Shown here in pieces: positions 55,459 to 64,000 of a stretch of 64,000 bases of DNA. The stretch is taken from the NCBI RefSeq assembly GCF_900112365.1, contig NZ_FOLQ01000003.1:496001-560000 (forward strand), in the 5' to 3' direction. Source of the stretch: Spirosoma endophyticum (GTDB lineage: Bacteria; Bacteroidota; Bacteroidia; Cytophagales; Spirosomataceae). The notes beneath the pieces were generated by a model, which searched no databases, was not told where the DNA came from, and worked only from the letters and a program-made list of their open reading frames with translations. Every line of letters starts with the position of its first letter. Within the stretch, counting starts at the first letter, position 1. Both the position numbers and the translations under genes were made by a program.

Positions 55459-56724
55459 ATGGCAGAGTCCAACAAGAAAAAAATTCTTAACGATCCCGTT
55501 TACGGATTTATCACCATTCCGAGCGACTTGCTCTTCGATCTGGTGGAACATCCTTATTTTCAACGGCTTCGGCGAATCAAGCAACTGGGACTTTCGGAAT
55601 ATGTGTATCCGGGGGCGCTGCATACACGCTTTCACCACGCGCTGGGAGCCATGCACCTCATGGGGGAAGCCATGAGTACCCTGCAAAGTAAGGGTCACTC
55701 GATTTCCAGTGAGGAGTGTGAGTCGGCTCAGATTGCCATCTTGCTCCACGACGTTGGTCACGGCCCGTTTTCACACGTACTGGAGTGCTGTTTGCTAGAC
55801 AACGTACCACACGAAGAGATTTCGCTGCTGCTCATGCACGATCTTAACCGGCAATTCGGTGGAGCGTTGTCATTGGCTATCCGCATGTTTGAAGGAACGT
55901 ATGAGCGGCCTTTTTTTCATCAACTTATTTCGAGCCAGCTGGATATGGACCGAATGGATTACCTAAACCGCGACGGTTATTATACGGGCGTTGCAGAAGG
56001 AGCCATTGGTGCTGAACGAATTATTAAAATGCTTGACCTGGTCGACGATCAACTGGTTGTCGAGGCTAAAGGAATCCTCAGTGTAGAAAATTTCCTGAAT
56101 GCCCGGCGATTGATGTACTGGCAGGTTTACCTGCATAAAACGTCGATCTGCTGCGAGTCGATGCTAATCCAAATTCTCCGTCGGGCTCGGTTTCTTATCC
56201 GGCAGGCCGAGTCGTCGCACGAAGGTGCTGAGTCGATCTTTGCCCCGGATACGTTTAAGCTATTTTTGGGTGAGAGCATCTCGTTAGCTGATTTTCGGAC
56301 CAATCGAACGTATCTCGATGCGTTTACTACGTTAGACGATTTCGATGTCTGGGCTTGTATAAAACAATGGGCGCTGCATAGCGATCCGGTGCTTTCGACA
56401 ATCTGTCAGATGCTGCTTGATCGGAAACTATTTAAAATTATACTATCGACAGAGCCATTTGCGGGCGAATTACTGAATGAACTGGAGGGACAGCTTCGTC
56501 GGATAGGATTGCCGGACGACATACTGTCTTATTTTCTGGTCGAAGGTCAGGCGACGAATGCGGCTTATTTGCCTTCGGGTGATCGAATTAATATTAAACT
56601 GAAATCCGGTAAGGTGATTGACATTGCTGATGCTTCGGATCTGTCGAACATTCAGGTATTGACGACAATTGTTCGCCGATATTACGTTTGCTGGGCAAAA
56701 GATCTGGATAAAGTAAGGTTATAA
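55459..56724 (+). CDS. HD-domain phosphohydrolase (dGTPase/SAMHD1-like)
   Basis: The 421-residue cytoplasmic protein has the HD metal-site order: YPGALHTRFHHALGA, ILLHDVGHGPFSH, and SSQLDMDRMDYLNRDGYYTG. This is the deoxynucleoside triphosphohydrolase-like HD family. Its substrate could be dNTPs, but many bacterial members are untested. I start at the ATG at 55459 (MAESNKKKILNDPVYGF), which fits the family start; an upstream TTG frame (55378) is less likely. It begins the plus-strand conserved block before lpxD. Confidence 0.87.
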   Translation: MAESNKKKILNDPVYGFITIPSDLLFDLVEHPYFQRLRRIKQLGLSEYVYPGALHTRFHHALGAMHLMGEAMSTLQSKGHSISSEECESAQIAILLHDVGHGPFSHVLECCLLDNVPHEEISLLLMHDLNRQFGGALSLAIRMFEGTYERPFFHQLISSQLDMDRMDYLNRDGYYTGVAEGAIGAERIIKMLDLVDDQLVVEAKGILSVENFLNARRLMYWQVYLHKTSICCESMLIQILRRARFLIRQAESSHEGAESIFAPDTFKLFLGESISLADFRTNRTYLDAFTTLDDFDVWACIKQWALHSDPVLSTICQMLLDRKLFKIILSTEPFAGELLNELEGQLRRIGLPDDILSYFLVEGQATNAAYLPSGDRINIKLKSGKVIDIADASDLSNIQVLTTIVRRYYVCWAKDLDKVRL

Positions 56725-56907
56725 AGGAAATGAAATTATGGGTTGCTGATACGTTAAAGCAACTGTTGATTCATCCATTACTACGTTGCCGCATCTGCCT
56801 TAATCACTATTTAAGGTTGTTTTATACGAAAAGTGCAATTTGTTAGTTACCTTAGCGCCCCGATCACTCGCTAAAAAAGAGTGTATTGCGACGGCCGTCA
56901 TACGTAT

Positions 56908-57948
56908 ATGAAGTTTACAGTCAAGCAGATTGCCACACTGCTGGGGGGCGAAGTCGCCGGAAATGATACACTGGCAATCACCGGATTAGCTAAGATCGAA
57001 GAAGGGAAGCCAGGCGATATTTCGTTCCTGTCGAACCTTAAATATGAATCGTATCTCTATACGACACAAGCTTCGGCGGTCATTGTCGATCGATCGTTCG
57101 AGCCTAGAAAGCCGGTATTTTCTGCCCTGATTTTTGTAGAAAATTCCTACTCAGCGTTTACCCGCCTGCTGGAAGAATATCACAAACAACTGAGTTTTGC
57201 CCGGGTTGGTGTCGAACAGCCGTCTTATCTCGGCGAGAATTGTCAAATTGGTGAGCAGCATTACCGGGGCGCGTTTTCTTACATTGGCCGAAACTGCCAG
57301 CTTGGAAATAACGTTAAGGTACATCCTCATGCCTACGTTGGCAACAATGTTCGTATTGGTGACAACACGATTATTCATGCCGGTGCCCGGATTCTGGACA
57401 ACTGCGTTATTGGCCAATATTGCGTCATTCATCCCAATGCGGTAATTGGCAGCGAAGGCTTCGGGTTTGCGCCCCAACCCGACGGTACATATAAAACTAT
57501 TCCACAACTTGGAAATGTCATTCTGGAGGACTTTGTGAATGTTGGCTCCGGCACGACCATTGATTGTGCAACGCTGGGTTCAACTATTATTCGGACCGGG
57601 GCTAAACTCGACAACCTAATTCAGATTGGACATAATGTTGAGATCGGCAAACACACAGTCATCGCGGGTCAAACGGGTATTTCTGGATCGACCAAAATCG
57701 GCGATAACTGTGTTATTGCGGGTCAGGTCGGTTTTGCCGGTCATTTAACCATCGCCAATGGTACTAAAGTTGGGGCTCAATCGGGCGTAGGAAAAAGTAT
57801 TGACGAAGAAGGAACAGCGATCAATAGTTCGCCTGCGTTCGGACTCAAAGAAAGCATGCGTTCCCTGGCTATTTTCCGGCGGTTGCCATCGTTGGAACAG
57901 CGGCTATCAAACCTGGAAAAGAAAAACGAAAGTGAAAAAAAGTCGTAA
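56908..57948 (+). CDS. lpxD: UDP-3-O-(3-hydroxyacyl)glucosamine N-acyltransferase
   Basis: The 346-residue cytoplasmic enzyme carries the N-terminal LpxD domain (MKFTVKQIATLLGGEV; ISFLSNLKYESYLYTTQASA) and left-handed beta-helix coils (IGENCQIG-like repeats, HPNAVIGSEGFGFAPQPDGT, IQIGHNVEIGKHTVIAGQTG), with the catalytic-type His in the helix. It adds the second acyl chain in lipid A synthesis. I start at the ATG at 56908; the open frame extends to a GTG at 56881. Followed by lpxC/fabZ and lpxA. Confidence 0.96.
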   Translation: MKFTVKQIATLLGGEVAGNDTLAITGLAKIEEGKPGDISFLSNLKYESYLYTTQASAVIVDRSFEPRKPVFSALIFVENSYSAFTRLLEEYHKQLSFARVGVEQPSYLGENCQIGEQHYRGAFSYIGRNCQLGNNVKVHPHAYVGNNVRIGDNTIIHAGARILDNCVIGQYCVIHPNAVIGSEGFGFAPQPDGTYKTIPQLGNVILEDFVNVGSGTTIDCATLGSTIIRTGAKLDNLIQIGHNVEIGKHTVIAGQTGISGSTKIGDNCVIAGQVGFAGHLTIANGTKVGAQSGVGKSIDEEGTAINSSPAFGLKESMRSLAIFRRLPSLEQRLSNLEKKNESEKKS

Positions 57949-57990
57949 ATAGGCAGTCGCTGGGTACGTATAAGAATGACTGGTACCTGT

Positions 57991-58011
57991 CGACTAATGA
58001 CTGACGACTAA
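57991..58011. repeat. GACTAA-type spacer repeat, copy 1
   Basis: The spacer before lpxC/fabZ contains CGACTAATGACTGACGACTA, built of a repeated GACTAA/GACGACTAA unit. The same unit recurs in the spacer after lpxC/fabZ. Confidence 0.55.
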
Positions 58012-58020
58012 AGACGTATA

Positions 58021-59415
58021 ATGAATACCAAACAACAGACGATTCAGAAGGCCGTTTCGGTATCGGGGGTGGGGTTGCACACGGGCGTTTCGGCAACGAT
58101 GACGTTCCTGCCAGCTCCATCGAATCACGGCTATAAATTTCAACGTATTGACCTGCCAGGACAACCCATTGTCGATGCTGATGTCGATAACGTTGTTGAC
58201 CTTTCGCGGGGCACAACCATTGAGCAGAGTGGTGCGCGTGTTCATACTGTCGAACATACACTGGCTGCGCTGGTGGGTTTACAGTTAGACAACGTACTGA
58301 TTCAGCTAAATGGACCCGAACCTCCCATTTTGGATGGTTCGTCGATTCAATTTATTAACGCGTTACGTGAAGCGGGTATTGAAGAACAGAACGCTACGCG
58401 CAATTATTATGAGGTGACGGAATCGGTTCATTATCGCAATCCAGACAAAGATATTGAACTAGCTGCGCTGCCGTTGAATGACTATCGCCTGACAGTGATG
58501 GTCGATTACAACTCACGGGTTATCAGCAGCCAACATGCTTATCTGAATGATATTAGCCTATTCCCCGAGCAGATTGCGAACTGCCGGACGTTTGTGTTTT
58601 TGCATGAACTCGAAGCGCTCTATAAGCAGAATCTCATTAAAGGCGGTGATCTAACTAACGCCATCGTTATTGTTGATCGCGATGTTAAAGACGGCGAACT
58701 GGATTATCTGGCGGACTTGCTTCATAAGCCCAAGGTGAGCGTGAACAAGCAGGAAGGGATTCTGAACAACATTCAGTTGCATTATCCTAATGAAATGGCT
58801 CGCCATAAGTTACTGGATATGGTGGGTGATCTGGCCCTGATTGGTCGACCCATCAAAGCCCAAATTCTGGCGGCCCGTCCTGGTCATGCAGCCAACGTAG
58901 CACTTGCCAAAAAGATCAAGAAGCAGATTCACAAGAACGCAGCTAACCAGGTGCCTCAGTATGATCCAACACAACCACCCGTGCTGGATATTAACCGTAT
59001 TTCGCAGTTGCTGCCCCACCGCTACCCATTTCAGATGATTGACAAAATCATCGCGCTGGATGAAAACAGCGTAGTGGGTATCAAGAACGTTACCATGAAC
59101 GAGCCTTTCTTTCCAGGGCACTTTCCCGGAAATCCGGTTATGCCGGGCGTGATGCAGCTCGAATCAATGGCACAAACGGGTGGTATTCTGGTACTTAGTA
59201 CGGTGCCTGACCCTGAGAACTATTGGCCGTTTTTGGTGGGTATTGAGAATTGCCGTTTCCGACGCAACGTTTTGCCTGGCGACACGGTAATCTTTAAATG
59301 TGAGTTTACCTCGCCCATGAAACGCGGTATCGTAAAAATGCAGGGCCGGGGCTACGTGAGCAACCAACTGGTATGCGAAGCCGACATGATTGCCAGTTTG
59401 GTGAAGAAAAAATGA
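58021..59415 (+). CDS. lpxC/fabZ: Bifunctional LpxC deacetylase / FabZ dehydratase
   Basis: The 464-residue fusion joins UDP-3-O-acyl-GlcNAc deacetylase (about 1-305) to 3-hydroxyacyl-ACP dehydratase (about 318-464). LpxC motifs are VSVSGVGLHTGVSATMTFLP, VHTVEHTLAALVGL (zinc His), and HKLLDMVGDLALIGRPIKA; FabZ motifs are LLPHRYPFQMIDKI and EPFFPGHFPGNPVMPGVMQL (catalytic His and Glu). It performs the committed step of lipid A synthesis and fatty acid elongation. The fusion is characteristic of Bacteroidota. It lies between lpxD and lpxA. Confidence 0.97.
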   Translation: MNTKQQTIQKAVSVSGVGLHTGVSATMTFLPAPSNHGYKFQRIDLPGQPIVDADVDNVVDLSRGTTIEQSGARVHTVEHTLAALVGLQLDNVLIQLNGPEPPILDGSSIQFINALREAGIEEQNATRNYYEVTESVHYRNPDKDIELAALPLNDYRLTVMVDYNSRVISSQHAYLNDISLFPEQIANCRTFVFLHELEALYKQNLIKGGDLTNAIVIVDRDVKDGELDYLADLLHKPKVSVNKQEGILNNIQLHYPNEMARHKLLDMVGDLALIGRPIKAQILAARPGHAANVALAKKIKKQIHKNAANQVPQYDPTQPPVLDINRISQLLPHRYPFQMIDKIIALDENSVVGIKNVTMNEPFFPGHFPGNPVMPGVMQLESMAQTGGILVLSTVPDPENYWPFLVGIENCRFRRNVLPGDTVIFKCEFTSPMKRGIVKMQGRGYVSNQLVCEADMIASLVKKK

Positions 59416-59435
59416 AGTCGCTAGTGAACCGTCAA

Positions 59436-59491
59436 TAGTCGTCAGTAATCCAACGACCACTATCGGCTAATGACTAACGACTAACGACTAA
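59436..59491. repeat. GACTAA-type spacer repeats, inverted plus tandem copies
   Basis: The lpxC/fabZ-lpxA spacer holds an inverted copy (59436-59450, TAGTCGTCAGTAATC) and tandem direct copies (59466-59491, GACTAACGACTAACGACTAA). They match the unit found before lpxC/fabZ. Confidence 0.55.
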
Positions 59492-59496
59492 AAACA

Positions 59497-60291
59497 ATGA
59501 TTCAACCATTAGCTTATATTCACCCTGAAGCGAAAATCGCGCAGAATGTAGTTATCGAGCCATTTGCTATTATCCATAAAGACGTCGAGATTAACGAAGG
59601 CACATGGATTGGTTCGCACGCGGTGATTAACGAAGGGGCCCGTATTGGCCGCGACTGTAAGATTTATCCGGGAGCTGTTATTTCATCGACTCCGCAGGAT
59701 TTGAAGTTTAAAAATGAATACACCCGCACGTTCATTGGCGATAATACAACCATACGTGAATATGCAACCATCAGCCGGGGAACAGAGGAGCACTGGAAAA
59801 CCGAAATCGGTTCAGATTGTCTCGTTATGGCCTATGCACACGTAGCGCACGATTGCCGGATTGGTAACCACTGCATTCTGACTAACAATGTACAAATGGG
59901 CGGCCATGTCCACATGGGCGATTGGGCTATTATAGGTGGATCAAGTTCGGTGCTTCAGTTTACACGTATCGGCGCTCACGCCATGATTTCGGGTGGCTCA
60001 CTGGTGCGTAAAGACGTACCACCGTTCACAAAAGCGGCCCGCGAACCATTGTCTTATGTAGGCATTAATTCGATTGGCCTACGTCGTCGGGGATTCGATA
60101 ACGATAAAATCAACCAGGTACAGGAGATTTACCGCTATATCTATATGCGGGGCCTAAATAATGCAGATGCACTAACCCAGATCGAACTGGAACTGCCTCC
60201 GTCGGATGAGCGCGACGAAATCGTTAATTTTATTCGTGCGTCAGAGCGGGGTATCATGCGCGGCCCATCGTCGAATGGCGAAAGGGAATAA
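59497..60291 (+). CDS. lpxA: UDP-N-acetylglucosamine O-acyltransferase
   Basis: The 264-residue cytoplasmic left-handed beta-helix enzyme starts IQPLAYIHPEAKIAQNV and shows NEGARIGRDCKIYPGAVIS, DNTTIREYATISRGT, VMAYAHVAHDCRIGNHCILT (catalytic His region) and a helical C-terminal domain (RGFDNDKINQVQEIYRYIYM). Length matches LpxA. It adds the first 3-hydroxyacyl chain to UDP-GlcNAc in lipid A synthesis. It follows lpxC/fabZ by 81 bases and ends before a clear terminator. Confidence 0.97.
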   Translation: MIQPLAYIHPEAKIAQNVVIEPFAIIHKDVEINEGTWIGSHAVINEGARIGRDCKIYPGAVISSTPQDLKFKNEYTRTFIGDNTTIREYATISRGTEEHWKTEIGSDCLVMAYAHVAHDCRIGNHCILTNNVQMGGHVHMGDWAIIGGSSSVLQFTRIGAHAMISGGSLVRKDVPPFTKAAREPLSYVGINSIGLRRRGFDNDKINQVQEIYRYIYMRGLNNADALTQIELELPPSDERDEIVNFIRASERGIMRGPSSNGERE

Positions 60292-60345
60292 AGCGTACTA
60301 TGTTGTGCGGGCGTTTCCGAACGAGTAATAGATAATGCTTATCCG

Positions 60346-60375
60346 TGGCCTGTGTCCCCACAGGCCATTTGTTTT
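60346..60375 (+). terminator. Factor-independent terminator after lpxA
   Basis: A 9-bp GC-rich stem (60346-60354 with 60359-60367), a 4-base loop and a TTTGTTTT run. It supports placing the start of the next gene downstream at 60420. Confidence 0.85.
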
Positions 60376-60419
60376 ATTGGCAGGTTAGTGGGGATACCGG
60401 CCACGGTGATGGACGTGCG

Positions 60420-61040
60420 ATGCTGACGATCAACTGCAAACAAATTGGTAAGAAATATCGGAAGGAATGGATTTTTCGGCGTGTGAACTTATCTCTCACG
60501 GCCGGGACGAGTTACACGTTTGTGGGACCAAATGGCAGTGGTAAATCTACCTTGTTGCAGTTGATTGCCGGAAGTTTGCCCGCTACAGAAGGTAAGCTGA
60601 CGTATAACGTATCGGGTAAAGATCTTGAGCCAGAGGACTGGTTCCGACAGGTTAGCATTGCAGCACCTTACCTAGAACTAGTTGAAGAGCTGACGCTGGA
60701 CGAATTACTAGTATTTCATCAGACCTTCAAACCCTTCAAAGCAAATCTGACGCCCGAAGTCATTGCTGACCGTTTGTTACTGACGCACGCCCGGCATAAA
60801 GAAATCAAGTATTTTTCATCGGGGATGAAGCAGCGAGTTAAGCTTGGCTTAGCGTTTTTCTCTAATTCTCCGGTTGTTATCCTCGACGAACCAACGGCCA
60901 ATCTGGACCGGCAGGGAGCCGCCTGGTACCACGACCAGGTTCGTCAACTCGCTCCTGATCAACTTTTACTAATCGGTTCAAACCAGCCTGAGGAGTACGA
61001 CTTCTGCCCGAACGTACTGGATGTAATTCAGTGGAAATAG
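60420..61040 (+). CDS. ABC transporter ATP-binding protein
   Basis: The 206-residue ATPase has Walker A VGPNGSGKSTLL, the Q-loop region VSIAAPYLELVEEL, signature YFSSGMKQRVKLGLAF and Walker B PVVILDEPTANLD. It is a short ABC-A/CcmA-like subunit without TM domain. I start at the ATG at 60420 (MLTINCKQIGKKYRKE); the longer frame to 60345 spans the lpxA terminator. No permease gene follows; the convergent aldehyde dehydrogenase gene lies next. The substrate is unknown. Confidence 0.9.
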   Translation: MLTINCKQIGKKYRKEWIFRRVNLSLTAGTSYTFVGPNGSGKSTLLQLIAGSLPATEGKLTYNVSGKDLEPEDWFRQVSIAAPYLELVEELTLDELLVFHQTFKPFKANLTPEVIADRLLLTHARHKEIKYFSSGMKQRVKLGLAFFSNSPVVILDEPTANLDRQGAAWYHDQVRQLAPDQLLLIGSNQPEEYDFCPNVLDVIQWK

Positions 61041-61068
61041 TTGTAACTTGAAAGAGTAAAATAGGAAA

Positions 61069-61140
61069 ATTGTCCACAGCAACACGGAGAACATAGAGAC
61101 AAATGTATAGCGCCGTGTTCTCCGTGTTGCTGTGGACAAT
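61069..61140. terminator. 25-bp perfect hairpin between convergent genes
   Basis: Arms 61069-61093 and 61116-61140 are exact complements around a 22-base loop. It separates the plus-strand ATPase gene from the minus-strand dehydrogenase gene, so it can terminate both. Confidence 0.8.
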
Positions 61141-61153
61141 GACCTTGTTTTGA

Positions 61154-62713
61154 TTAACTCATCCACTTTCCATCGACCAATCGCCAGATGTGCAGGGGAT
61201 TGGCGGCTTTTAATTCATCTGGCAGTAAGGCATCCGGGAAATTCTGATAGCAGACGGGTCGGGCGAATCGTAGAATGGCGTTGGTGCCGACGGACGTAGA
61301 TCGCGAATCGGTTGTGGCGGGATAGGGACCACCGTGCTGCATGGCATGACTCACTTCCACGCCCGTTGGGAAGCCGTTGATGAGCAGGCGACCTACTTTC
61401 TGCTCCAGAATCTCCAGCAAATCAGTGTATTCCAGCAACTCATCGTCCGTGCCATATACAGTAGCGGTCAGGTGGCCTTCAAGCCCATTCGCGACCGCCA
61501 GTAATTGTTCACGGCTACTCGCTTCAACAATTACGCTGCTTGGGCCAAAAACTTCTTCGGCCAGGGCTGGATTAGCAACCAGGGCGTCGGCGGTGGTTTT
61601 TAGTAGGGTTGGCGTCCCGTGAGCAAAGCTTTCAACAGCCGTGGCCTGTGCCAGTACGTTAACACCTTCGGCTTCGCTTAACTTACCGATTCCTTCCGTA
61701 AACGCTCGCTGAATACCTTGTGTTAACATAGCCGCAGGCTGGCTTTTCGTAATCGTATTGCCTGCTTCCTGCAAAAACATATCCACTTCGGGCGATTGCT
61801 GAACGATGGCGAGACCTGGGTTTGTACAAAATTGACCAACGCCCAACGTAACGGACCCAACGTAACTTTGCGCCAGTACACTGCCTTTTTCCTGAAGTAT
61901 TTTCGGTAGAAAGAAAACCGGGTTGGTACTTCCCATTTCGGCATACACCGGAATCGGTTCCGGACGGCGGGCGGCTGCATCGAACAGCGCTTTTCCACCC
62001 CGAAATGATCCAGTAAAACCCACCGCTTTAATAGCCGGATGATTCACAATGGCCATACCCACTGCTACAGTACGTCCCTGCACGATCGAGAACGTCCCAG
62101 CGGGCATACCGCAGATTGTAACGGCCCGGCTAATGGCTTCGCCGACTAATTTCGACGTACCGGGATGGGCTGGATGGCCTTTCACCACAACTGGGCAACC
62201 AGCAGCCAGTGCCGAAGCGGTATCGCCCCCGGCTACCGAAAACGCCAATGGAAAATTACTCGCTCCAAATACGCCTACAGGTCCTAGCGGACGTAGCATC
62301 TGCCGGAGGTCAGGGCGGGGGAGGGGCTGGCGGTCGGGGAGGGCTGTGTCAATCCGAGCATCTACCCAGGAGCCTTCGCGCAGATAGTCCGCGAAAAGAC
62401 GGAGTTGACCCGTTGTGCGGCCGCGCTCACCCGTTAAGCGGGCCAAGGGTAAACCCGATTCGGCTTGGGCTCGTGTCAACAACTCATCGCCCAGCGCTTC
62501 AATTTCGGTAGCGATCTGCTCCAGGAATTTAGCCTTTTCAGCACCTGATTTTTTGCGGTATTCGCTGAACGCTTTCGCGGCCAACTCGCAGGCTTGGGCG
62601 ACTTCGTCGGTAGTCGCTTCCTGAAAGAAACCGGGTAAAGCTTCACCTGTAGCGGGATTAATGCCTTGAAATGAGTCGATCGGGGACGTAGTGGTTATAG
62701 GTGCGTTAGTCAT
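61154..62713 (-). CDS. NADP-dependent aldehyde dehydrogenase (alpha-ketoglutarate semialdehyde dehydrogenase family)
   Basis: The 519-residue cytoplasmic enzyme shows the ALDH features: VGVFGASNFPLAFSVAGGD, VGFTGSFRGGKALFDAAARR, catalytic Glu in VYAEMGSTNP and Cys in GVGQFCTNPG, plus EVFGPSSVIVEA. The length and GASNFPLAF/GQFCTNPG variants fit the KGSADH (2,5-dioxovalerate dehydrogenase) group, which ends hydroxyproline, arabinose and uronate catabolism. It is paired with a FAD amino-acid dehydrogenase gene, which favours the hydroxyproline route. Confidence 0.88.
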   Translation of the reverse strand: MTNAPITTTSPIDSFQGINPATGEALPGFFQEATTDEVAQACELAAKAFSEYRKKSGAEKAKFLEQIATEIEALGDELLTRAQAESGLPLARLTGERGRTTGQLRLFADYLREGSWVDARIDTALPDRQPLPRPDLRQMLRPLGPVGVFGASNFPLAFSVAGGDTASALAAGCPVVVKGHPAHPGTSKLVGEAISRAVTICGMPAGTFSIVQGRTVAVGMAIVNHPAIKAVGFTGSFRGGKALFDAAARRPEPIPVYAEMGSTNPVFFLPKILQEKGSVLAQSYVGSVTLGVGQFCTNPGLAIVQQSPEVDMFLQEAGNTITKSQPAAMLTQGIQRAFTEGIGKLSEAEGVNVLAQATAVESFAHGTPTLLKTTADALVANPALAEEVFGPSSVIVEASSREQLLAVANGLEGHLTATVYGTDDELLEYTDLLEILEQKVGRLLINGFPTGVEVSHAMQHGGPYPATTDSRSTSVGTNAILRFARPVCYQNFPDALLPDELKAANPLHIWRLVDGKWMS

Positions 62714-62780
62714 AACGGGTTAGATACAAATGCAGTAAGAATAAGGCAAAATTAGCCCGATTTACTTATGAAATGCCGCT

Positions 62781-64000
62781 TTACGCAAATCGATCTGGAC
62801 TGAAAGCCGAAATCTCCATACTCTTTGTAGCGCCACTAATAAGCTCGCTAACCAGTTTGCCCGTTGCCGGGCCGAGACTGAGGCCCATCATGCCGTGTCC
62901 TGTGGCAAGTACTACATTATCGAACTTCTCGCTACGTCCGATATACGGCAGACCATCTGGTGAACAGGGCCTTAATCCCCGCCAGACAGTATCAACCACC
63001 GGCATCTCAACTGGGATGTCTGGATAGTATTGGTTAATGGACTGAACGATACCCCGAACCCGGTTCATGTTCACCTTCATATCTGTACCGGCCACTTCAA
63101 GCGTACCCGCAAAGCGCAGGTCTGATTCCATCGGTGTAGCCGTGGCGCGGGCTTCGAGCATAATGGCAGGCACACGTATGTTGTTCCCTACGTTCCGAAG
63201 CATAAAACTATACCCCTTGCCACCCTGCAACGAAAGGTTCAGCCCTAATTGTCGCGCAATAACCGGCGACCAGGCGCCACCCGCCACAACAACCTCATCG
63301 ACCGAATATTCGCCCAGCGACGTTTGCACTGACTTAATGCGGGAGCCGGATTTCCCGAAACCCGTCACGGTATGATTCTCCAGGATTGTAATGCCTTTCT
63401 TTCGTAAAAAAAACAGTAATGAACGTATCAATTCTCCTGGGTTCAAATGGGCATCGCCGGGGAAAAGAATACCCCCGCGAACGTCAACCCGCGTGTTCGG
63501 CTCCAGCTCCTGAACCTGCTGTTCAGTAAGTACTTGTGCTTCAATACCGGCACGATTGGCCACGTCGGCTTCTTCGGCCATGTCGTGTTCGGCCGAGGCA
63601 GTTTTGTAGAGCATCAATAAGCCGCGTTCCTGCCACTCGAAGTCCAGATCACCGTTGGCTGCCAAATCCTGATACAGCGTTTTGCTGAGCAAACTAAGAT
63701 CGCGCAACAGTGGAATGGATCGCTTAACGTGTTCGGGCGTGGAATGGCGATAAAATAACCATCCCCAACGTAGCAGATCGGCATTCAGGCGTGGTTTGAC
63801 GTAGAACGGACTAGTCGATTTCAGCATCCATCGCATGCCTTTGGCAATCATACCGGGCTGGGCCAGTGGAATAATATGACTGGGCACGATCATTCCTGCA
63901 TTCCCGAATGAAGCACCCTCGGCAATGGGAGCCTGGTCGAATAACGTAACGCGATGCCCCGCTTTGTGCAGATAATAGGCCGAACTAAGCCCAATGATGC
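62781..64000 (-). CDS. FAD-dependent amino-acid dehydrogenase/oxidase (DadA-like), 5' end off window
   Basis: The frame is open from 62781 to the right edge, with the FAD-binding start IIGLSSAYYLHKAGHRVTLF near 64000 and an in-frame ATG at 63893 that is internal. The C-terminal motifs include VVVAGGAWSPVIARQLGL, and WRGLRPCSPDGLPYIGRS with ATGHGMMGLSLGPATGKLV, as in D-amino-acid and D-hydroxyproline dehydrogenases. It is 67 bases from the KGSADH-type gene downstream, suggesting a trans-4-hydroxyproline (or D-amino-acid) pathway. About 5-10 N-terminal residues lie outside the window. Confidence 0.9.
   Translation of the reverse strand, partial: IIGLSSAYYLHKAGHRVTLFDQAPIAEGASFGNAGMIVPSHIIPLAQPGMIAKGMRWMLKSTSPFYVKPRLNADLLRWGWLFYRHSTPEHVKRSIPLLRDLSLLSKTLYQDLAANGDLDFEWQERGLLMLYKTASAEHDMAEEADVANRAGIEAQVLTEQQVQELEPNTRVDVRGGILFPGDAHLNPGELIRSLLFFLRKKGITILENHTVTGFGKSGSRIKSVQTSLGEYSVDEVVVAGGAWSPVIARQLGLNLSLQGGKGYSFMLRNVGNNIRVPAIMLEARATATPMESDLRFAGTLEVAGTDMKVNMNRVRGIVQSINQYYPDIPVEMPVVDTVWRGLRPCSPDGLPYIGRSEKFDNVVLATGHGMMGLSLGPATGKLVSELISGATKSMEISAFSPDRFA

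Overview
The window looks like a chromosomal segment of a Bacteroidota member of the Cytophagales, most like Spirosoma and its relatives. The signs are a fused lpxC/fabZ gene, a secreted glycosidase with a type IX secretion (T9SS) C-terminal sorting domain, a DUF3494 ice-binding protein, a Bacteroidota-type AraC regulator, and the moderate GC content with AT-rich spacers. The genus is inferred from general resemblance, not from a search.

About 1-46 kb is an exopolysaccharide (EPS) super-locus, nearly all on the minus strand. Module A (10829 down to 1) reads: single receiver protein, phosphoglycosyl transferase fused to a degenerate receiver, two GT2 glycosyltransferases, Wzy-like polymerase, a TuaH-like glycosyltransferase, a short TolC-like outer-membrane protein, a chain-length protein with a degenerate kinase domain, and a Wzx-like flippase cut by the window edge. 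Module B (44062 down to about 28210) is a Wza/Wzc/Wzx/Wzy system: Wza, Wzc tyrosine autokinase, phosphoglycosyl transferase, flippase, several glycosyltransferases, O-acetyl and acyl transferases and a CpsB/YwqE-type phosphatase.

Between the modules (11.6-27.4 kb) lie polymer-modifying and sugar-nucleotide genes: a two-CBM6 T9SS glycosidase, a processive-type GT2, gmd, a laminin-B-like putative lipoprotein, a polysaccharide lyase, a GT4, an AlgD/UDP-glucose dehydrogenase-family enzyme, a heparinase II/III-family protein, a YjbH outer-membrane system split over two genes, and an Ala-rich lipoprotein of unknown function. A paralogue of the lyase sits at 45.1 kb beside Wza. Two decayed gene remnants (a hexapeptide acyltransferase and a receiver domain) show that the locus is being remodelled.

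46-54 kb holds a 1300-residue hybrid histidine kinase (GAF, four PAS-like, HisKA, HATPase, two REC, Hpt), an IS3 OrfA-like DNA-binding protein with two helix-turn-helix units, the ice-binding protein, the AraC regulator and one small unknown gene. A tRNA-Met at 55.3 kb marks the change to conserved genes on the plus strand: an HD-domain phosphohydrolase, lpxD, lpxC/fabZ, lpxA and an ABC ATPase. The right edge carries a minus-strand pair (alpha-ketoglutarate semialdehyde dehydrogenase family, FAD amino-acid dehydrogenase) consistent with hydroxyproline or D-amino-acid catabolism.

Many transcription units end in long, nearly perfect hairpins (stems of 19-34 bp). Several genes in the EPS operons overlap by ATGA or TAATG, indicating translational coupling. 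I found no CRISPR array, complete insertion sequence or rRNA. The most unusual items are the pseudo-receiver/phosphoglycosyl transferase fusion with a four-cysteine insertion next to a free receiver, a G10 tract inside the secreted glycosidase gene, the split YjbH pair and the solitary double-HTH OrfA-like protein.
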